Positions 25,223 through 35,478 of a stretch of 64,000 nt of DNA are shown piece by piece. Both the position numbers and the translations under genes were made by a program. The stretch comes from Solibacillus cecembensis. Its GTDB lineage: Bacteria; Bacillota; Bacilli; Bacillales_A; Planococcaceae. The notes beneath the pieces were generated by a model. It was given only the letters and a program-made list of their open reading frames with translations. It searched no databases and was not told the DNA's origin. The DNA lies in contig NZ_LMBZ01000004.1 of the NCBI RefSeq assembly GCF_001439635.1, positions 62,001 to 126,000 of the forward strand, written 5' to 3'. The first letter of the stretch is position 1. Each line of letters opens with the position of its first letter.

Positions 25223-26923
25223 TTACAGTCTAAATTGTTGTACCATTTCTTGGAGCTCTGAAGATAACTGACCTAATGCATAGGCAGATTTTGAAATTTC
25301 ATCCATCGTTGCATTTTGCTCTTCTGCAGCAGCTGCAACGGTTTGTGCTTGATCAGAAGAACTCTCTGATAAAGTAGACACTTCGACTAATTGTTCTTTT
25401 ATACTAATTGTATTCGCACTTAGCTGCTCAATAATAGCCGAAATATTTTCTGTTTGTGAAGAAACATCGCTAATCATCGAAGAGATACCATGGAAATTAT
25501 CTTCTGATTTTTTAACAAGTGCAATTCCTTCATTAACATTATTCGTCGATTTTTCCATCGCATTAATTGCTTCCGTTACTTCCCGTTGAACCGATACAAT
25601 GACTTCACGAATTTGATTGGCTGCTACGGATGAATCTTCAGCTAATTTTCGCACCTCATCCGCTACTACCGCAAAGCCTTTTCCGTATTCGCCGGCTCTT
25701 GCTGCCTCTATTGCGGCGTTTAACGCAAGTAAGTTTGTTTGATCTGCAATGGTTGTAATAAGCCCGACAATTTGACTGATTTCTGTTGATTTTTCTCCTA
25801 ATGATTGGATTACTTGCGACGTCGCGTCCGATGTATCTTGAATATTCTTCATCTGTGCTATCGTTTGATCCATCATGGAAGCCCCAACAGATGTATATTC
25901 CTTAGTAGAAACCGCTAAATCGAATACGGACTGAACAGACGAAGTAGCCTGACCCATCCCTGTCACCATTTCTGAAATTGCCTCGTTGCTCGTTCTCGCA
26001 CCATGTACTTGTTGATCGGCCCCTTCTGAAACGTTGACCATTGCAGCAGTAATCTGATCCGTCGCCTTACTAGTTTCTTCTGCACTCGCTGACAGCTCTT
26101 CAGAAGTTGCGGCAACCGTTTGGATATGCGTTTGTAACCCGCCAATTAAGCCTTTCAAACTCGCTAGCATACTATTAAAATCCGTCCCTAATTGACCGAT
26201 TTCATCTTTATTTTTAATCGTTACTGGTTCGATTGCTAAATTACCATCCGCTAATTGCTGCACTTGACTTGAAAGCAATTCAACAGGTTTTTTAATAACG
26301 CGAATAAAGAAGAAGATAATACCAATCGTTAATACAAAGGCCATAATACTTCCTACCAGTAGAAAAATAACCGTTCGCTTAAATTCAGCCATTCCCTCAT
26401 TGTGAATATTTTCGGATTGTTGATCTAATAAAACGAGTAGTTCATCCATATTTTTCTGCATTATTTCATATAGAGGTTCCACTTCGTAATAGGCTAGTGT
26501 TGCTTGATCTGCTTGACCCGCATTGTTTAAACGAATCACCTCATTATTCTTTTCAAGTACAGCCGTCCAGTTTGATTTAAAAGTTTCATAACTGGCTTTC
26601 CCCTCTTCAGATAACACATAAACCTCATACGATTTCAAAGATTCATCTATTTGCTTTGTAATCGCCTCAATCTCTTCTGCATATTTTTCTTTATATGGCT
26701 GATCTTCAGATAATAAGTTCTTTTGCGTATTAATAAACATGCGATCCGTTTGGGCATTTATTTTATTTAGCAATCCTATTTCTGGAATAATATCATTGTT
26801 TAATGACGATGTATTTGAATTCAATGTAAAAGCACTTCTAATTGATATCGCGCTCATTAAAACAATAACAAGCATTATTATCGAAAATGATACTCCTACT
26901 TTTCTACCTATTGTCCACTTCAT
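25223..26923 (-). CDS. Methyl-accepting chemotaxis protein, membrane bound
   Basis: A 566-residue transducer: membrane helix 1 about 9-31, a four-helix-bundle sensor (4HB_MCP type, about 32-185), helix 2 about 186-208, HAMP about 210-262 ([20 protein letters not shown]) and a signalling domain with hairpin tip [20 protein letters not shown] and KLAEDSS. It ends QQFRL without a CheR-binding tail. AGGAGGAACAAGCC precedes the ATG. The ligand is unknown. A sigma-D promoter is not convincing; the best match (GTCGATGT near 26990, minus strand) is weak. Confidence 0.93.
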   Translation of the reverse strand: MKWTIGRKVGVSFSIIMLVIVLMSAISIRSAFTLNSNTSSLNNDIIPEIGLLNKINAQTDRMFINTQKNLLSEDQPYKEKYAEEIEAITKQIDESLKSYEVYVLSEEGKASYETFKSNWTAVLEKNNEVIRLNNAGQADQATLAYYEVEPLYEIMQKNMDELLVLLDQQSENIHNEGMAEFKRTVIFLLVGSIMAFVLTIGIIFFFIRVIKKPVELLSSQVQQLADGNLAIEPVTIKNKDEIGQLGTDFNSMLASLKGLIGGLQTHIQTVAATSEELSASAEETSKATDQITAAMVNVSEGADQQVHGARTSNEAISEMVTGMGQATSSVQSVFDLAVSTKEYTSVGASMMDQTIAQMKNIQDTSDATSQVIQSLGEKSTEISQIVGLITTIADQTNLLALNAAIEAARAGEYGKGFAVVADEVRKLAEDSSVAANQIREVIVSVQREVTEAINAMEKSTNNVNEGIALVKKSEDNFHGISSMISDVSSQTENISAIIEQLSANTISIKEQLVEVSTLSESSSDQAQTVAAAAEEQNATMDEISKSAYALGQLSSELQEMVQQFRL

Positions 26924-27152
26924 GGCTTGTTCCTCCTAAAATATTGAAAAGTAATAACATTTATCAATTTATTATTACTTATGATACATCGACAATAAAT
27001 TTTAATTGTTACTAGTTAAATATACTTAATTTTTATCAATTTTCACGTTAATTACCATAGATTTTTAGTCTGTTTTGTTATTTCCCTATCAGTACACCAC
27101 AAATCATATTAATTCATAATATAGAACATTAGCTTTAATAGGAGGAATTCCA

Positions 27153-27554
27153 TTGTATTACAATTATCATCCTTATTATGTAAATACACATCCATATCCA
27201 TTGTGGGTAGCGGTAAATAACACTTCTCCCTCGCCATTGCCTAAACAAACAGCCATGCCGACAAATAACAGCCCATTTCCAGCTGTCAATACGAGTAAGC
27301 TGAAAACTTCAGTTAAAAACATGCAAGCTATTATTCAACAGGCACAATTGCTTACTACTAAAATTGCCGCTTCCGAACAATTTTCACATGACCTCATGAA
27401 TGCTGCACAACTTTCAAACAAAAAAGAAGTAGACCGCTTAATCACCTCGACCGGCGTTACAATTCAATTCGAAGCAAAATTCACACCAACCGGCATTGAG
27501 GTTCATTTTTTTGAAATTGCATGCTGCGGACTGACTGTCAATTTAGGCTGGTAA
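27153..27554 (+). CDS. YuzC-like small protein, probably spore-associated
   Basis: A 133-residue protein with a Tyr/His/Pro-rich N-terminus (MYYNYHPYYVNTHPYPLW), a disordered Asn/Pro linker, a helical segment (about 50-95: MQAIIQQAQLLTTKIAASEQ, FSHDLMNAAQLSNKKEVDRL) and a C-terminal strand-rich part ending CCGLTVNLGW. The pattern (S-x-E/Q-F-x-x-x-L-M-x-A-A-Q ... CC-x-L-x-x-x-L-x-W) resembles B. subtilis YuzC and related forespore proteins. The assignment is by recall of the pattern, and the function is unknown. It starts with TTG seven bases after AGGAGG. Confidence 0.65.
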   Translation: MYYNYHPYYVNTHPYPLWVAVNNTSPSPLPKQTAMPTNNSPFPAVNTSKLKTSVKNMQAIIQQAQLLTTKIAASEQFSHDLMNAAQLSNKKEVDRLITSTGVTIQFEAKFTPTGIEVHFFEIACCGLTVNLGW

Positions 27555-27801
27555 TAGTTAGCATGATCCCATCTCGAAATACGAATATGTTTGTACATGT
27601 ACCCTACTAAAGAAGTCCTTAAACCCTTTCAAAAAAAGTGAATGTAAACTCAATTTGCTTTCTTTAGGGGATTTCTGAGTATTTCAATACCGATATAGTT
27701 TTCGAGAAACCTAGTCATTCATACAAATTAGTTGCGATAATTATTAACTAACGACCATTTTTGATCCATTACCCCTCGCTTTTCCTGGTGAGCGAAAAAG
27801 A

Positions 27802-27844
27802 TCTCCCTCGTCCATTGATAGGAATGGACGAGAGAATTCTTTTT
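27802..27844. terminator. Bidirectional terminator, in the 349-bp gap before kdpE
   Basis: CTCGTCCAT / ATGGACGAG stem with further TC/GA pairs and T-tracts on both sides. It lies about 70 bp after the kdpE stop on the minus strand and about 250 bp after the spore-protein gene. The rest of 27555-27801 shows no gene; a short palindrome GTACATGTAC lies at 27593. Confidence 0.75.
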
Positions 27845-27903
27845 GTTTATACGTTTTTCACGGGTAGATTAGTTAATATTTGTGTACCCGATGCAAGAAC
27901 TGT

Positions 27904-28623
27904 CTACTCCCCACGCATACTATCCCCTTCATATCTAAGCATGCGATAGCCAACACGTATATGTGTCTGAATATACTTAGGGTTTGCAGGATCTTCTTCA
28001 ATTTTTTTCCGCAGCGTTGCCATAAAAACACGCAGGCTGGGAATGTCCGATGGAAGGTAGTTTTGCCATACCTCTTTCAATAAAAAATTATGTGTCAGAA
28101 CTTTTCCAACATTTTTGGATAGTACCACTAACAACTTATACTCTATAGGAGTCAAATGCACTTCTGCGCCATTCACTAACACTGTATTTGCCAAATAATT
28201 AATTTGTAAATGACCGTTGACGAACATAGGTTGCTCCTGATTCACACTACCATCAATCGCATTTCTTCTTAATGCAACGCGAATACGTGCTAGCAATTCA
28301 TCTACGCTAAATGGCTTCGTTACATAATCATCTGCTCCAACATCGAGCGCATTGATTTTATCAGATTCTTCGCCGCGCGCACTGACGACGATGATAGCCG
28401 TTTGAGACCAACTACGGATTTTTTGAATAATATCGATGCCATCCATGTCCGGTAAGCCTAAATCTAGAATAATCACATCCGGTTTCATCGAAATGGCCTT
28501 TTGCAATGCACTTTGGCCATCCCGAACAATAGCGTATTCGTATTTTTGCGTCGATAATGTCATTTTGATTAGATTCCCGATTGCCACATCATCTTCTACC
28601 ACAAGGATTCGTTTATTCATCAA
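27904..28623 (-). CDS. kdpE: KdpE response regulator
   Basis: A 239-residue OmpR/PhoB-type regulator. The receiver domain (about 1-115) has acidic pocket VVEDD, phosphoacceptor Asp in DVIILDLGLPDMDG, Thr/Ser switch VVSARG and the conserved Lys in YVTKPF. The winged-helix domain (about 135-230) includes HLTPIEYKLLVVLSKNVGKV and VFMATLRKKIEED. It activates kdpFABC when phosphorylated by KdpD. The start is TTG at 28623 or ATG at 28620; it overlaps the end of kdpD by 11 bases and shares its transcript. Confidence 0.95.
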   Translation of the reverse strand: MMNKRILVVEDDVAIGNLIKMTLSTQKYEYAIVRDGQSALQKAISMKPDVIILDLGLPDMDGIDIIQKIRSWSQTAIIVVSARGEESDKINALDVGADDYVTKPFSVDELLARIRVALRRNAIDGSVNQEQPMFVNGHLQINYLANTVLVNGAEVHLTPIEYKLLVVLSKNVGKVLTHNFLLKEVWQNYLPSDIPSLRVFMATLRKKIEEDPANPKYIQTHIRVGYRMLRYEGDSMRGE

Positions 28624-31324
28624 TGTTCACAACTCCTTTTTCAAGTGAGAAATTAAAAACGGTACCACTTGGGTTATTATTTGCAACAGTAAGTTCACTT
28701 CCATGTAATTTTAAAATAGTGTGACACAATGCTAAACCAAGCCCTAGACCTCGCCGGCTATCGCTTCTTTGCATCTTTCCTGTTGTAAAAGGTTCAAATA
28801 GTTTCGCTTTTAACGAATCTTCAATCCCCGCACCATTATCGCGAATACTAAAATGTACAAAATTGCCCACTTCTTTTGCCCTCAGGATGACCTCGCTCCC
28901 TGCTGGTGTATAAGTCAATGCATTATCAATCATATTAATGATTACTTGAATGATGAGTCGCGCATCCATCAAGGCGAATGATAATTCTGGCTCAACACAG
29001 TAAGAGATTTTGTGCGTATTGTTTATGCGCACAACATGCGACAGCGCTTCTTGTATAATATCCACCACAAGTTCGGGTTGCATCTCAATAGCAAGTTGCC
29101 CGTTATCTAATCTTGAAACCGCTAGCAAATTTTCTACCATTTGTACAAGCCATTTGGAGTTGCTAAAAATATCTTGGTATAGTTGGACTTTCTGCTTATC
29201 ATTCACCTGTTCTCCTCTTGTCAACAAAATCTCGGCATTCCCTGCAATACTTGTCAGCGGAGTTCTTAAATCATGCGATATGGCGCGCAAAAGATTTGAT
29301 TGCATTTGTTCAAGTTCCGCCTCTTGAACAACTTCTGCATTTAATTTCTGCAAATACCATTTATCAAGGGCAAATGAAAAATCATTAATGATGGCATGGA
29401 GGATATTACGCTCAAATGCTGGCAAAGGTAATTCTCTCGATAACGCTATTCCAATAACCCCTTTCACATGACCACCAGATACAAACGGCAAATAGTAGGC
29501 ATTCGCTTCTGGAAATATATCAGTTGACCTACCGGCTACGTGCTCATTATTCGCAACCCAACTCACCACACCACGCTCGCTTACATTGCTAAATCGTCCC
29601 GCTACTTCTTGATTTTCGATTGTCGTCATACTAGCTGTTCGGAAAAAAACAGACTTCATGATCAGTTCATTTTCAATTTCAAAATATTCTACTGGCACAT
29701 CTACTAATTTTACAATTTGGGACATACCTTCCATGATGATTTCCTCTTTCGACTTCGCTTGCTGCAACTTACGATTTGTTTCAAGTAACACTTCCATTCG
29801 GTAAGACTTTCGCACCGCAACAACTGCCTGCTCCTTTACCTTCCTCGTTAGACTACTCGTAATGAAACCCGCGGTAAACATGATTAAAAATGTCATTGGA
29901 TAGTCTGGATGATACGCTTCAATTGAAAACCGCGGTTCGGTAAATAAAAAGTTAAAAATGAGTACCGAAACGAGCGAACTAATCATGCTAACCACCCATC
30001 CAGATGTCCATGTAGACAGTATTAATACACCTAAAATATAAATGGTGATAATATTTGAATCACTAACTCCCATAGCGAAGAACCAAATACCGATGATTGA
30101 CGCCACCCCGAACACTACGACCATTTTAAGTAAGTCTAGCCATTCAAACCTTAGCCGAGGTCTTACTTTTGGTAAGCGCATTGGTTCATTTTCTACATCG
30201 GGCACAATATGTATCGCTAAGTTTGGTACAAAGTCATTAAGCGCGTCACTGATTTTGGGATGAGGAAGCCACCATTTCTTTTTCATAGCTGTTCTTCCGA
30301 GGACCAGCTTTGTCACACCACTTATTTGCGCATAATTCGCTAACGCACCTGCTACGTCATCTTCTTGTACGATGACTACATGCCCACCGAGTTGTTCCGT
30401 CAATTTTATATGCTGCTGCAATCGCTCAGAATTCACTTTGTCACTATCGTTTCTTTCAACTTTTTGTACATAAAGTGCCGTGAATTTGCCATGCAGGGCC
30501 TGTGCCAGTCTAGCCGCCGTCCGAATAACTTTTGCATTCGTTGGTGAACTACTAATACCCACCAATACATGCTCTTCTAATTGTGTATTTTGAATAGAAG
30601 AATCGTACTTTTGCGTTTTTTTAAAATAAATCATATCAGCTGTTCTACGCAATGCGATTTCTCTTAACGCCACTAAATTTTGGTTTTTAAAAAAGGAATT
30701 AATCGCTTTTTCTACTCGTTCGATTTTATAAATTTTACCTTCTCTTAACCTTTGAAGTAATTCATCTGGTTCAATATCCACCAGTTTTATTTGGGCTGCT
30801 TGATCAATTACATAATCGGGAATACGCTCTCGTACCTTCACCCCCGTTATGTCTTCCACCAAATCTTGTAAACTTTCAATATGCTGGATATTTACAGTTG
30901 TGTACACATGTATACCTTTGGCAAGTAATTCTTCGACGTCGCCAAAACGTTTTATATGACGCATTGTTGGCAGGTTTGTATGCGCCAACTCATCAATGAT
31001 TACAATCTCAGGTTTACGTTCGAGTACCACATCAATGTCTAACTCTTCGAAAATCTTTCCTTTATAATTTATCTTTTTCGTTGCTATTTGTTCAAGACCT
31101 TTAAGTAAGGCAAAAGTTTCTGGACGAGGATGCGGCTCTACATACCCTACCACGACGTCTTTGCCTAGTTTTTGAGCTTGATGGGCCGCATCTAACATCG
31201 CGTAAGTTTTCCCCACGCCCGCAGCATAACCAAGAAAGATCTTCAGTTTCCCTACTTTGTCATCTTTTTCCTCATTAATCTTGGCTAAAAACGTCTCTGG
31301 ACTCTGCCGTATGTCTTCCATCAT
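28613..31324 (-). CDS. kdpD: KdpD potassium/turgor sensor histidine kinase
   Basis: The protein is about 903 residues from the ATG at 31324. Domain order: N-terminal KdpD domain with Walker A GYAAGVGKTYAM (about 31-42) and IIDELAHTNLPTMRH; a Usp-like region (about 230-360); four membrane helices (DUF4118, about 390-490); a GAF-like region; then the kinase with phospho-His near residue 684 (ISHDLRTPLTSIAGN), N box MIDNALTYTP, and G boxes DNGAGIED and RGLGLGLA. GAGGTG precedes the start; the open frame extends 12 codons upstream, but without a ribosome site. It is divergent from kdpFABC, unlike the common kdpFABCDE order. Confidence 0.95.
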   Translation of the reverse strand: MMEDIRQSPETFLAKINEEKDDKVGKLKIFLGYAAGVGKTYAMLDAAHQAQKLGKDVVVGYVEPHPRPETFALLKGLEQIATKKINYKGKIFEELDIDVVLERKPEIVIIDELAHTNLPTMRHIKRFGDVEELLAKGIHVYTTVNIQHIESLQDLVEDITGVKVRERIPDYVIDQAAQIKLVDIEPDELLQRLREGKIYKIERVEKAINSFFKNQNLVALREIALRRTADMIYFKKTQKYDSSIQNTQLEEHVLVGISSSPTNAKVIRTAARLAQALHGKFTALYVQKVERNDSDKVNSERLQQHIKLTEQLGGHVVIVQEDDVAGALANYAQISGVTKLVLGRTAMKKKWWLPHPKISDALNDFVPNLAIHIVPDVENEPMRLPKVRPRLRFEWLDLLKMVVVFGVASIIGIWFFAMGVSDSNIITIYILGVLILSTWTSGWVVSMISSLVSVLIFNFLFTEPRFSIEAYHPDYPMTFLIMFTAGFITSSLTRKVKEQAVVAVRKSYRMEVLLETNRKLQQAKSKEEIIMEGMSQIVKLVDVPVEYFEIENELIMKSVFFRTASMTTIENQEVAGRFSNVSERGVVSWVANNEHVAGRSTDIFPEANAYYLPFVSGGHVKGVIGIALSRELPLPAFERNILHAIINDFSFALDKWYLQKLNAEVVQEAELEQMQSNLLRAISHDLRTPLTSIAGNAEILLTRGEQVNDKQKVQLYQDIFSNSKWLVQMVENLLAVSRLDNGQLAIEMQPELVVDIIQEALSHVVRINNTHKISYCVEPELSFALMDARLIIQVIINMIDNALTYTPAGSEVILRAKEVGNFVHFSIRDNGAGIEDSLKAKLFEPFTTGKMQRSDSRRGLGLGLALCHTILKLHGSELTVANNNPSGTVFNFSLEKGVVNIDE

Positions 31325-31383
31325 CCTCACCTCTTTTCCTATTATAAGCACATCTTTCATTGAAAAAGCGGAAAGTTTCTAAT

Positions 31384-31448
31384 CTTAATGTCTTCTTAAT
31401 ACAAACCGCTATTCCCTAACACTACGTTAATTTGAATTGCAATATGAT
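31384..31448 (+). promoter_or_regulatory. Candidate KdpE site and kdp promoter
   Basis: Two CTTAAT hexamers at 31384 and 31395 lie 11 bp apart, the direct-repeat spacing used by OmpR/PhoB-type regulators. About 43 bp downstream is TATGAT (31443-31448), a -10-like element without a good -35, as expected for an activated promoter. No c-di-AMP riboswitch fits in this 120-bp region. Confidence 0.35.
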
Positions 31449-31482
31449 AAGAGCATCTAAGAAAGAGAGGATGATTCAATTG

Positions 31483-31572
31483 ATGGACATTTATATGATT
31501 GGCTTACTAATTATTAGTTTTTCTAGTCTATATGCTTTAACAACTTGGTGTTACAAACTCGTAAATGAGTAA
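31483..31572 (+). CDS. Small membrane peptide upstream of kdpF
   Basis: A 29-codon frame, MDIYMIGLLIISFSSLYALT then TWCYKLVNE, begins at ATG 31483 (or TTG 31480, 9 bases after GAGAGG). It is a single hydrophobic helix with a Trp/Cys-containing basic end. It lies 12 bp before kdpF and follows the probable operon promoter. Short peptides of this kind (MD-x-x-M-x-x-L...W-C) precede kdpF in some Gram-positive kdp operons as I recall, but no function is established. It could be an additional small Kdp subunit or a leader peptide. Confidence 0.6.
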   Translation: MDIYMIGLLIISFSSLYALTTWCYKLVNE

Positions 31573-31584
31573 GGAGGAATCATT

Positions 31585-31665
31585 ATGTGGATCATCTTTG
31601 GGATTATTATCGTAGCACTCTTCGGGTATCTAGGGCATGCATTATTATATCCAGAAAACTATTAA
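31585..31665 (+). CDS. kdpF: KdpF, small stabilising subunit of the Kdp ATPase
   Basis: A 26-residue single-span peptide, MWIIFGIIIVALFGYLGHAL then LYPENY, with the KdpF signature (hydrophobic helix, then G-Y-L-x-x-A-L-x-x-P-E). AAGGAGG lies 7 bases before the ATG. It binds KdpA and KdpB in the membrane complex and stabilises it. It is normally missed by gene callers because of its size. Confidence 0.88.
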   Translation: MWIIFGIIIVALFGYLGHALLYPENY

Positions 31666-31688
31666 GAGACTTATAGGAGGTATGATGT

Positions 31689-33386
31689 ATGTGGCAAATC
31701 GCCATTATTTTAGCAATCTATTTACCGCTTGTTATTCTAGCGGGGCATTATCTTTTTCGAGTAACAATGAATGAAAATACTTGGCTCGATCCAGTATTTG
31801 ATAAAATCGACGGCATTATTTATAGAGTAAGTGGCATTAAACAAGTCGATATGACGGGGAAACAATATGTATTCACATTAATTCTTTCAAATGCATTTAT
31901 GGTATTCATTGGTTACCTGTTATTACGCATTCAATCCGCTTTATTTTTAAACCCAAATGGCATAGATAATATGGAAGCAACACTATCTTTTAATACGATC
32001 ATTTCGTTTATGACAAATACAAACCTGCAACACTATAGTGGTGAATCCGGATTAAGTTATATGTCGCAGATGCTGATCATCATATTCATGATGTTTACAT
32101 CGGCAGCAACAGGTTATGCCGCATGTATGGCGTTCTGTCGTCGTTTAGTTGCGAAGACGGATACACTTGGAAATTTCTTTGTAGACCTTGTACGTATTAT
32201 AACGCGTGTATTAATGCCTATTTCATTCGTAGTTGCCATTATTTTAGTAGCACAAGGGTCGCCTCAAACCTTTAGTGCAAACAAGACCGTAGAAACAATA
32301 GAGGGCAAAATGCAGGATATCGCACTTGGGCCCGTAGCTTCCCTGGAATCGATTAAACATATAGGTACAAATGGTGGTGGATTTTATGGTGCCAATTCGA
32401 CGACTCCTTTTGAAAATCCAACTGTTTTTTCTAACATTATAGAAATCCTATCGATGATGTTGCTCCCTGGTGCTTGTGTTGTCGCTTTTAGTTTAATGGT
32501 CGCTCATCGAAGAAAGAAAACTATATTTGGAAAACAAGGGTTAGCCATTTTCACTGCAATGGGTGTTCTATTTCTAATCGGATTGGTTACGGTTACTGTA
32601 GCTGAACGCGCTGGCAATCCACTTATTAGCAACCTCGGTATCACACAAGAACTAGGAAGTATGGAAGGCAAAGAAATGCGCTTTGGTGTCGAACAATCCG
32701 CGCTATTCACTGCTGTAACGACTGCTTTTACTACCGGATCAGTAAATAATATGCATGACACCTTAACACCAATCGGCGGACTCGTGCCCATGTTTAACAT
32801 GATGTTGAACGTTGTGTTTGGCGGTAAAGGTGTCGGGTTGATGAACATGATGATGTATGTATTACTGACCATCTTCATTGCCTGTCTCATGATTGGTCGA
32901 ACACCTCAGTTTTTAGGCAAGAAAATTGAAGAAAAAGAAATGAAGTTAATTGCCCTTTGTATATTAATTCACCCTGCCATCATTTTGCTGTTTTCAGCAC
33001 TGGCTGTCGCAACAACGGCTGGCGTCGCGGGTATCACTAATCCAGGTGCACATGGATTATCGCAAGTATTATATGAATATGCTTCATCCTCAGCGAACAA
33101 TGGCTCAGGATTTGAAGGTTTAGCAGATAACTCAACATTCTGGAACGTGACGACTGGGCTCGCAATGTTCTTTGGTCGCTATGTAACAATCATACTTCAG
33201 CTAGCCATTGCATCACTGCTCGCTAAAAAAATATGGTATAGCGATACGGTGGGAACATTAAAAACAGACAATGCCATGTTTACAACGCTACTTGTCGCAA
33301 TTGTGCTACTGATTGGCGCTTTAACGTTTTTACCAGCCCTGTCACTCGGACCAATTACTGAACATTTAAAAATATATTATCGATAA
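31689..33386 (+). CDS. kdpA: KdpA potassium-binding/translocating subunit
   Basis: A 565-residue, ten-span protein of the superfamily of K+ transporters. The selectivity-filter regions are recognisable: TNTNLQHYSGESGLSYMSQM, GTNGGGFYGANSTTPFENP, TTGSVNNMHDTLTPIGGLVP, and SANNGSGFEGL. It forms the K+ entry pore of KdpFABC. AGGAGG lies 8 bases before the ATG, and kdpB follows after 12 bp. Confidence 0.97.
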   Translation: MWQIAIILAIYLPLVILAGHYLFRVTMNENTWLDPVFDKIDGIIYRVSGIKQVDMTGKQYVFTLILSNAFMVFIGYLLLRIQSALFLNPNGIDNMEATLSFNTIISFMTNTNLQHYSGESGLSYMSQMLIIIFMMFTSAATGYAACMAFCRRLVAKTDTLGNFFVDLVRIITRVLMPISFVVAIILVAQGSPQTFSANKTVETIEGKMQDIALGPVASLESIKHIGTNGGGFYGANSTTPFENPTVFSNIIEILSMMLLPGACVVAFSLMVAHRRKKTIFGKQGLAIFTAMGVLFLIGLVTVTVAERAGNPLISNLGITQELGSMEGKEMRFGVEQSALFTAVTTAFTTGSVNNMHDTLTPIGGLVPMFNMMLNVVFGGKGVGLMNMMMYVLLTIFIACLMIGRTPQFLGKKIEEKEMKLIALCILIHPAIILLFSALAVATTAGVAGITNPGAHGLSQVLYEYASSSANNGSGFEGLADNSTFWNVTTGLAMFFGRYVTIILQLAIASLLAKKIWYSDTVGTLKTDNAMFTTLLVAIVLLIGALTFLPALSLGPITEHLKIYYR

Positions 33387-33398
33387 GGAGAGACATCA

Positions 33399-35465
33399 AT
33401 GGAAACTGCTTCTAAAAAAAGTTTTATAACAAGCGATATTATGAAAAACGCTATAATTGGCGCTTTCAAGAAATTGAATCCCATCTACATGATAAAAAAT
33501 CCAGTGATGTTCGTAGTGGAAATTGGTTTTATACTTGTCCTTCTGCTAACCATTTTTCCAAATCTACTGGACAGTGGCGCTGGCGAAAAAGATCGTCTCT
33601 ATAATGCGATTGTTGCGATCGTTCTTTTCGTTACCATTCTATTTGCAAACTTTGCAGAATCAATCGCTGAAGGAAGAGGAAAAGCACAAGTACAAACGCT
33701 AAAAAATACTAAAACGGCGACTAAGGTGCGTGTGTTATTAGAAAATGGCCAGGAAGTCATGAAACAGGCACACGAACTGAAAAAGGGAGATATCGTCTTA
33801 GTGCAGGCTGGCGAGGTCATCCCTAATGATGGCGAAGTAATAGATGGCATTGCTACAGTGGATGAATCCGCTATTACTGGTGAATCCGCTCCTGTCGTAA
33901 AAGAACGTGGTGGTGACTTTTCGTCTGTGACAGGTGGGACTACTGTGACAAGTGATTGGCTCATGGTCGAAATCACAGCACTACCTGGTGAATCGTTCCT
34001 TGATAAAATGATTGCCCTAATTGAAGGAGCAAGTCGAAAAAAAACACCGAATGAAATTGCACTAAACACGTTACTCGTTAGTTTAACGATCATTTTTTTA
34101 CTCGTTGTTGTGACGCTTTATCCAATGACAGTCTATTTAGATGTGCATATCCCAATCGCGACTTTAATCGCACTAACGGTTTGCTTAATCCCCTCTACGA
34201 TAGGTGGCTTATTATCGGCAATCGGTATTGCTGGGATGGACCGTGTAACACAGTTTAATGTCATTGCGATGTCCGGAAGAGCGGTTGAAGCGTGTGGTGA
34301 CGTGGATACGTTAATTTTAGATAAAACAGGCACGATCACTTACGGAAACCGTATGGCCTCTGAATTTTCACCTGTAAATGGCGTAGAGATCAGTAAATTG
34401 ATACGAGCAGCATGGCTGAGCTCACTGACAGACGATACGCCAGAGGGTAAATCAATTTTGTTACTTGCATGCGAGTTATTAGTAGATACAACGCACGAAG
34501 GTTTGATCATCGAAAAGAGCGATCACATTTCTTTCACCGCGCAAACTCGCATGAGCGGCCTTAATATGCAAGACGGCACTAAAATACGGAAAGGCGCATA
34601 TGATTCGATAAAAAATGAAAGCCTTGCTGCTGGTCAGGTGATCCCAAAAGACTTAGAACAACTCGTCCACCGCGTATCATCGGTTGGTGGAACACCTCTA
34701 GTCGTGTCGGTAAACGATAAAATTTTAGGTGTCATTTTCCTAAAAGACATTGTGAAACCTGGATTGAAAGAACGTTTCGACCAACTGCGCGCAATGGGTA
34801 TCAAAACAATCATGTGTACCGGGGATAACCCACTGACGGCCGCTTCCATCGCCAAAGAAGCAGGAGTGGATGGCTTTATTGCAGAAAGTAAGCCCGAGGA
34901 TAAAATAAAAGTTATTAAAGATGAGCAAGCACTTGGAAAAATTGTGGCGATGACTGGTGACGGAACAAACGATGCACCTGCACTCGCCCAAGCAAACGTT
35001 GGGCTAGCAATGAATTCTGGGACGAATGCAGCAAAAGAAGCTGCAAATATGGTAGATCTTGATTCCAATCCTACGAAAATAATAGAAGTTGTTGAAATCG
35101 GCAAACAACTGCTCATGACACGGGGGGCGCTCACAACATTCAGTATTGCGAACGACGTGGCTAAATATTTTGCCATTATCCCCGCAATGTTAATGGTAGC
35201 CATTCCGGAAATGAACGCGTTAAATGTGATGATGTTGAATTCGCCAACAAGCGCCATCATCTCTGCATTAATTTTCAATGCCGTGATCATTCCCCTATTA
35301 ATCCCGATTGCGATGAAAGGTGTTAATTATAAACCGATGAGTGCATCGAAATTATTAAGCAAAAACTTATTCATTTATGGACTAGGTGGGTTACTTGCCC
35401 CTTTTATTGGGATTAAGCTAATTGATTTAATCATTGGACCTATACTACAAATAATGGGCCTATAG
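33399..35465 (+). CDS. kdpB: KdpB P-type ATPase subunit
   Basis: A 688-residue P-type ATPase that powers high-affinity K+ uptake. Visible motifs: TGES (about 160-163), [20 protein letters not shown] in the membrane region, phosphorylation site DKTGT (Asp308), KGAYDSI in the nucleotide-binding domain, [20 protein letters not shown] and the hinge [15 protein letters not shown]. Membrane segments lie at about 36-56, 68-88, 225-245, 252-280 and three more near the C-terminus. Confidence 0.97.
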   Translation: METASKKSFITSDIMKNAIIGAFKKLNPIYMIKNPVMFVVEIGFILVLLLTIFPNLLDSGAGEKDRLYNAIVAIVLFVTILFANFAESIAEGRGKAQVQTLKNTKTATKVRVLLENGQEVMKQAHELKKGDIVLVQAGEVIPNDGEVIDGIATVDESAITGESAPVVKERGGDFSSVTGGTTVTSDWLMVEITALPGESFLDKMIALIEGASRKKTPNEIALNTLLVSLTIIFLLVVVTLYPMTVYLDVHIPIATLIALTVCLIPSTIGGLLSAIGIAGMDRVTQFNVIAMSGRAVEACGDVDTLILDKTGTITYGNRMASEFSPVNGVEISKLIRAAWLSSLTDDTPEGKSILLLACELLVDTTHEGLIIEKSDHISFTAQTRMSGLNMQDGTKIRKGAYDSIKNESLAAGQVIPKDLEQLVHRVSSVGGTPLVVSVNDKILGVIFLKDIVKPGLKERFDQLRAMGIKTIMCTGDNPLTAASIAKEAGVDGFIAESKPEDKIKVIKDEQALGKIVAMTGDGTNDAPALAQANVGLAMNSGTNAAKEAANMVDLDSNPTKIIEVVEIGKQLLMTRGALTTFSIANDVAKYFAIIPAMLMVAIPEMNALNVMMLNSPTSAIISALIFNAVIIPLLIPIAMKGVNYKPMSASKLLSKNLFIYGLGGLLAPFIGIKLIDLIIGPILQIMGL

Positions 35466-35478
35466 GAGGGACTATACG

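Noticed and set aside
34634..35290. 218-codon minus-strand frame opposite kdpB
   Set aside because: Antisense shadow of a strongly conserved P-type ATPase domain.
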